From contig NZ_CP030771.1 of assembly GCF_006088715.1 (NCBI RefSeq), positions 5,971,501 through 6,035,500 on the forward strand: a DNA stretch of 64,000 bases. Direction: 5' to 3'. This DNA is from Streptomyces sp. YIM 121038. Its GTDB lineage: Bacteria > Actinomycetota > Actinomycetes > Streptomycetales > Streptomycetaceae. Of this stretch, positions 60,608-64,000 are shown piece by piece (position 1 is the stretch's first letter; each line of letters begins with the position of its first letter). Under the pieces are notes generated by a model that saw only the letters and a list, made by a program, of their open reading frames with translations, searched no databases and was not told the origin of the DNA. The translations under genes were made by a program, and so were the position numbers.

Positions 60608-60750
60608 GGTGGTCCGCGGTGGCCCGCGGCGAGCCCTGGGGTGGTCTGCGGTGAGCCCCGGGGTGGTTCGCGGTGAGCCCCTGCGGTGGTCCGTGGGGAG
60701 CCTCGTGGTGGGCCGTGGGGAACCTCGTGGTGGTCCGGGGGGAAGCGTGC
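60608..60750. repeat. Degenerate 22-bp tandem repeat array
   Basis: About six units of the form GGTGGTCCGCGGTGAGCCCCGT starting near 60608, 60639, 60661, 60685, 60707 and 60729. It fills most of the 294-bp gap before hutH. The units differ by several bases each, so it is an old array. Confidence 0.75.
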
Positions 60751-60797
60751 GGAGTTCCCCAGTGACACGGCGAGTTTCAATGCGTACGCTCCTGAAT

Positions 60798-62342
60798 ATG
60801 GATATGCAGACTGTGGTCGTAGGGACGTCCGGCACCACCGCCGCGGACGTCGTGGCCGTCGCCCGCCGGAACGCCCGCATCGAGCTCGGCGACGACGCCG
60901 TCGTCGCCCTCACCGCGGCCCGGGAGATCGTCGACGCCCTCGCCGCCAAACCGGAGCCGGTGTACGGCGTCTCCACCGGCTTCGGCGCCCTCGCCAGTCG
61001 GCACATCGACCACGACCTGCGCGCCCAGCTCCAGCGGAACATCGTCCGTTCGCACGCCGCAGGCATGGGCCCGCGCGTGGAGCGCGAGGTCGTGCGGGCG
61101 CTGATGTTCCTGCGCCTGAAGACGGTCTGCTCCGGCCACACCGGGGTGCGCCCGCAGGTCGCGCAGACCATGGCCGACGTCCTGAACGCGGGCATCACCC
61201 CGGTCGTCCACGAGTACGGCTCCCTGGGCTGCTCCGGCGACCTCGCCCCGCTCAGCCACTGCGCCCTGACCCTGATGGGCGAGGGTGACGCCGAGGGCCC
61301 GGACGGGACGGTGCGGCCCGCCGCCGAGCTGCTCGCCGAGCACGGCATCACCCCGGTCGAGCTGCGCGAGAAGGAGGGCCTCGCGCTGCTCAACGGCACC
61401 GACGGCATGCTCGGCATGCTGGTGATGGCCCTCGCCGACCTGGACGTCCTGTACAAGTCCGCAGACATCACCGCCGCGCTCTCCCTGGAGGCCCTGCTCG
61501 GTACGGCGAAGGTCCTCGCGCCCGAGCTGCACGCCATCCGCCCGCACCCCGGGCAGGCCGCCGCCGCGGCCAACATGCTGGCCGTCCTCGCCGGTTCGGG
61601 CCTGACCGGGCACCACCAGGACGACGCGCCGCGCGTCCAGGACGCGTACTCGGTGCGCTGCGCCCCGCAGGTCGCGGGCGCGGGCAGGGACACCCTCGCG
61701 CACGCCCGCACCGTCGCCGAGCGCGAGCTGGCCGCCGCCGTCGACAACCCGGTCGTCCTGCCGGACGGGCGCGTGGAGTCCAACGGCAACTTCCACGGCG
61801 CGCCCGTCGCGTACGTCCTGGACTTCCTCGCCGTCGCCGCCGCCGACCTCGGCTCCATCGCCGAGCGGCGCACCGACCGGCTGCTCGACAAGAACCGCTC
61901 GCACGGCCTGCCGCCGTTCCTCGCCGACGACGCGGGCGTCGACTCCGGCCTGATGATCGCCCAGTACACGCAGGCCGCCCTGGTCAGCGAGATGAAGCGG
62001 CTCGCCGTCCCGGCATCCGCCGACTCGATCCCGTCCTCCGCCATGCAGGAGGACCACGTCTCCATGGGCTGGTCGGCCGCGCGCAAGCTGCGGACCGCCG
62101 TCGACAACCTCGCCCGGATCCTCGCCGTCGAGCTGTACGCGGCCACGCGCGGCGTCGAGCTGCGCGAGGGCCTCACCCCCGCCCCCGCGAGCCGCGCCGT
62201 CATCGAGGCCGTGCGCAAGGCGGGCGTCGAGGGCCCGGGCCCGGACCGCTATCTCGCGCCGGACCTGGCGGCGGCGGAGCGGTTCGTCCGCGGTGGCGAG
62301 CTCGTCGCCGCGGCGGAGCAGGTCACGGGACCGCTGGCCTGA
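60798..62342 (+). CDS. hutH: Histidine ammonia-lyase
   Basis: 514 residues. It deaminates histidine to urocanate, first step of histidine use. The MIO cofactor forms from Cys145-Ser146-Gly147 in EYGSLGCSGDLAPLSH. VYGVSTGFGALASRHI, SHAAGMGPRVE and GHHQDDAPRVQD are family regions. ATG 60798 (MDMQTVVVGTSGTT) matches the start I recall for S. griseus HutH and has TACGCT seven bases upstream, predicting a leaderless mRNA. The other hut genes are not nearby, as usual for Streptomyces. Confidence 0.97.
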   Translation: MDMQTVVVGTSGTTAADVVAVARRNARIELGDDAVVALTAAREIVDALAAKPEPVYGVSTGFGALASRHIDHDLRAQLQRNIVRSHAAGMGPRVEREVVRALMFLRLKTVCSGHTGVRPQVAQTMADVLNAGITPVVHEYGSLGCSGDLAPLSHCALTLMGEGDAEGPDGTVRPAAELLAEHGITPVELREKEGLALLNGTDGMLGMLVMALADLDVLYKSADITAALSLEALLGTAKVLAPELHAIRPHPGQAAAAANMLAVLAGSGLTGHHQDDAPRVQDAYSVRCAPQVAGAGRDTLAHARTVAERELAAAVDNPVVLPDGRVESNGNFHGAPVAYVLDFLAVAAADLGSIAERRTDRLLDKNRSHGLPPFLADDAGVDSGLMIAQYTQAALVSEMKRLAVPASADSIPSSAMQEDHVSMGWSAARKLRTAVDNLARILAVELYAATRGVELREGLTPAPASRAVIEAVRKAGVEGPGPDRYLAPDLAAAERFVRGGELVAAAEQVTGPLA

Positions 62343-63791
62343 TCACGGCTCCGGCACCGGCTCCGGGTCCCCCGGAGCCGGGCTCGCCGGCAGGAAGTCC
62401 TCGCTGATCTCCTTCGGCCCGTACGGCCACACCTTCTCCCGGCGCGCCCACACCACGAACGCCACGCAGCCGAGCGCGACCCAGGCGAGCGACCACTCGA
62501 TGGGGTGGCGGCCCGGCGCGTTCTTGTCGGCGTACCCGTAGATGACCAGCCAGCCCGCGAGCGCCACGAAGCTCGGCAGCGGGTACAGCCACATGCGGTA
62601 GGGGCGGCGCAGCGCCGGCTGGCGGCGGCGCAGCACGCTCAGGGCGAGGATCTGGGCCAGCGCCTGCACCAGGACCATCACGGCCGTCAGGAGCTGGATC
62701 AGGGTCGCGAGGTCGGTGTGGCGGCCGAGCAGGAAGCCCCCGGAGGTCACCGCGCCCATCGTCGCGAGGCCGAGCACCGGGAAGCGGTGCCGGGCGTGCA
62801 GCCTCGCGTACGGCCGGAAGAACACGCGGTCGCGGGCCGCGTCGTAGGGCACCCGGGAGCCGCCGAGCAGCCCCGCGAAGACGGACGCGAACGCGGTGAT
62901 CAGGATGAGCACGGTCACCGTGTCCGCCGCGCCCCTGCCCCAGGTCTCCTCCAGGACCGCCGACGCCACGGACGTCGAGGCCACGTCGTCGGGGTCCGTC
63001 ATGCGGTGCCAGTCGATGACGCCGAGCGTGCCGATCTGGAGCAGCAGGTAGATCGTCATGATGCCGAGGATCGAGAAGACGATCGCGCGGGGCAGGGTGC
63101 GCCCCGGGTCCTTGATCTCGGCGCCCAGGTAGGCGGCCGTGTTGTAGCCGAGGTAGTCGTAGATGCCGATCGTCAGGCCGCCCGCGAAGCCGATCCAGAA
63201 GTGGTCGCTCGTCAGCTCGAAGGCGCCGGACGGGTAGGTGAACGCCAGGTCGGCGTCGAAGTGCGTGAGCGAGGCGACGATCACGCAGCCGACCGACACG
63301 ATCATCACGACCCACATCACGGCCGTGATCCGCGCGATGTGCTCGATGCCGCGCCACAGCAGCGCGATGACGAGCGCGATCACGCCGAGCCCGATCAGAT
63401 CGCCGGTCGTGCGCCCCATGCCGGGCGCGAGATAGCCCAGGTACTGCACGAACCCCACGATTCCCGTGGACATGCCCACCGGGATGAACAGCATCGCCGT
63501 CCACACGAACAGGAACGGCATCAGCCGCCTGGTGCGGTACTGGAAGGCCTGGCGCAGATAGACGTAGCTGCCGCCCGAGCCCGGCATGGCGGCGCTCAGC
63601 TCGGCCCAGACCAGGCCGTCCGCGAGCGCGAGCAGCGCGCCCGCGACGAACCCGGTGACCGCCTGCGGCCCGCCGAACGCCGCGACCATCAGCGGGATCG
63701 TCACGAAAGGTCCGATGCCACACATCTGGCTCATGTTGATGGCGGTGGCCTGGAAGGGGCCCACGCGGCGTACGAAGCCCTTCTCCGGCAT
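62343..63791 (-). CDS. APC superfamily amino acid permease
   Basis: 482 residues, about twelve membrane helices. Helix 1 motif FQATAINMSQMCGIGPFVTIPLM and helix 6-like GFAGGLTIGIYDYLGYNTAAYLGAEIKDPGRTLPRAI are APC features. Ends on the base next to the hutH stop (tail to tail, no gap). AGGAGG lies before ATG 63791. Substrate unknown; histidine is possible by neighbourhood, but the opposite strand makes joint transcription unlikely. Confidence 0.9.
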   Translation of the reverse strand: MPEKGFVRRVGPFQATAINMSQMCGIGPFVTIPLMVAAFGGPQAVTGFVAGALLALADGLVWAELSAAMPGSGGSYVYLRQAFQYRTRRLMPFLFVWTAMLFIPVGMSTGIVGFVQYLGYLAPGMGRTTGDLIGLGVIALVIALLWRGIEHIARITAVMWVVMIVSVGCVIVASLTHFDADLAFTYPSGAFELTSDHFWIGFAGGLTIGIYDYLGYNTAAYLGAEIKDPGRTLPRAIVFSILGIMTIYLLLQIGTLGVIDWHRMTDPDDVASTSVASAVLEETWGRGAADTVTVLILITAFASVFAGLLGGSRVPYDAARDRVFFRPYARLHARHRFPVLGLATMGAVTSGGFLLGRHTDLATLIQLLTAVMVLVQALAQILALSVLRRRQPALRRPYRMWLYPLPSFVALAGWLVIYGYADKNAPGRHPIEWSLAWVALGCVAFVVWARREKVWPYGPKEISEDFLPASPAPGDPEPVPEP

Positions 63792-63952
63792 GGGAGCCTC
63801 CTGGGCGCGACGGTCGGGCACGGCCGACCGACAACGGTACGGACGATCGCCGCCGGGCCCAAGAGGTCGGACGAAAGCGCGAGTTGGTGCCCCAGCCGTC
63901 AGGGTCTACTCGGCGGGGGCCGCTGTCCCGCCGCACGGACGCCGCGCCCGGC

Positions 63953-64000
63953 TCAGTCCGTCGCGCCGTCCCGGCGTACCGAGTACGCCACGAAGCCCGC
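63953..64000 (-). CDS. C-terminal end of an unidentified minus-strand gene (partial)
   Basis: Reading in from the right edge on the minus strand gives GFVAYSVRRDGATD then TGA at 63953. Codon bias fits a real gene end, but 15 residues are too few to name it. The 161 bases between it and the permease start contain no clear feature. Confidence 0.4.
   Translation of the reverse strand, partial: AGFVAYSVRRDGATD

Noticed and set aside
60608..60750. Possible CRISPR array
   Set aside because: The repeats are contiguous 22-bp degenerate units without unique spacers, and no cas genes are nearby.
1..64000. Transposases, integrases, prophage genes, tRNA or rRNA genes
   Set aside because: None recognised on either strand; the window reads as conserved core chromosome.

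Overview
The window looks like a piece of a Streptomyces chromosome: very high G+C with strong third-position bias, Tat-type secretion signals, HrdB-like -10 boxes of the TANNNT type, AfsQ1/AfsQ2/SigQ regulators, and a gene order that matches my memory of the S. coelicolor core chromosome around afsQ and accA2 (not checked by search). I see no rRNA or tRNA gene, prophage, transposase or CRISPR array. Almost every base is accounted for by conserved core genes, so the novelty lies mainly in regulatory DNA, repeats and a few odd proteins.

Layout. 1-7.1 kb: a nonulosonic-acid (sialic acid or Kdn-like) cell-wall glycopolymer cluster with a polysialyltransferase-family protein, a GT2 glycosyltransferase, a DUF6716 putative glycosyltransferase, a CMP-nonulosonate synthetase fused to a KdsC-like phosphatase, a NeuB-type synthase and a second sialyltransferase-like protein carrying a low-complexity insert. 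7.6-8.8 kb: an M20 amidohydrolase. 9.2-17.8 kb: nucleoside uptake and catabolism (two BMP lipoproteins, ABC ATPase, two permeases, cytidine deaminase, thymidine phosphorylase). 18-24.6 kb: STAS protein, ECF sigma factor, MFS exporter with divergent LysR, Tat-secreted berberine-bridge oxidase, alpha/beta hydrolase. 24.7-25.9 kb: adenosine deaminase. 26-31.4 kb: small secreted protein, PspC protein, VanZ protein, and the afsQ2-afsQ1 / sigQ regulatory locus. 31.6-33.6 kb: uridine-kinase-like protein, DUF2867-like protein, second small secreted protein. 33.6-37 kb: deoC with two aldehyde dehydrogenase-like genes. 37.2-40.4 kb: a modular GH18 chitinase and a PH-domain membrane protein. 40.8-48.9 kb: GT-C membrane glycosyltransferase, phosphomutase, purine nucleoside phosphorylase, gamma-glutamylcyclotransferase-like protein, LpdA-type flavoprotein, DeoR regulator, TetR regulator. 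49-56.8 kb: acyl-CoA carboxylase module (AccA2, epsilon and beta subunits) with Maf, small membrane proteins, an FG-GAP propeller and the biotin ligase. 57-64 kb: adenylate cyclase, enoyl-CoA hydratase, GAF-GGDEF protein, HutH and an APC permease.

The main result is a shared 12-bp palindromic operator (CTACGCGCGTAG and close variants) in front of seven transcription units spread over 38 kb: both bmp genes, deoA, add, deoC, the purine nucleoside phosphorylase gene and deoR. In nearly every case it overlaps or abuts a TANNNT -10 box. Together these units encode uptake of nucleosides, deamination, phosphorolysis, probable pentose-phosphate mutase action, aldol cleavage and aldehyde oxidation. 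A DeoR-family regulator inside the window, itself preceded by the motif, is the natural candidate repressor. A second theme is that at least eleven genes have a TANNNT box exactly 6-7 bases before the start codon, which predicts leaderless transcripts.
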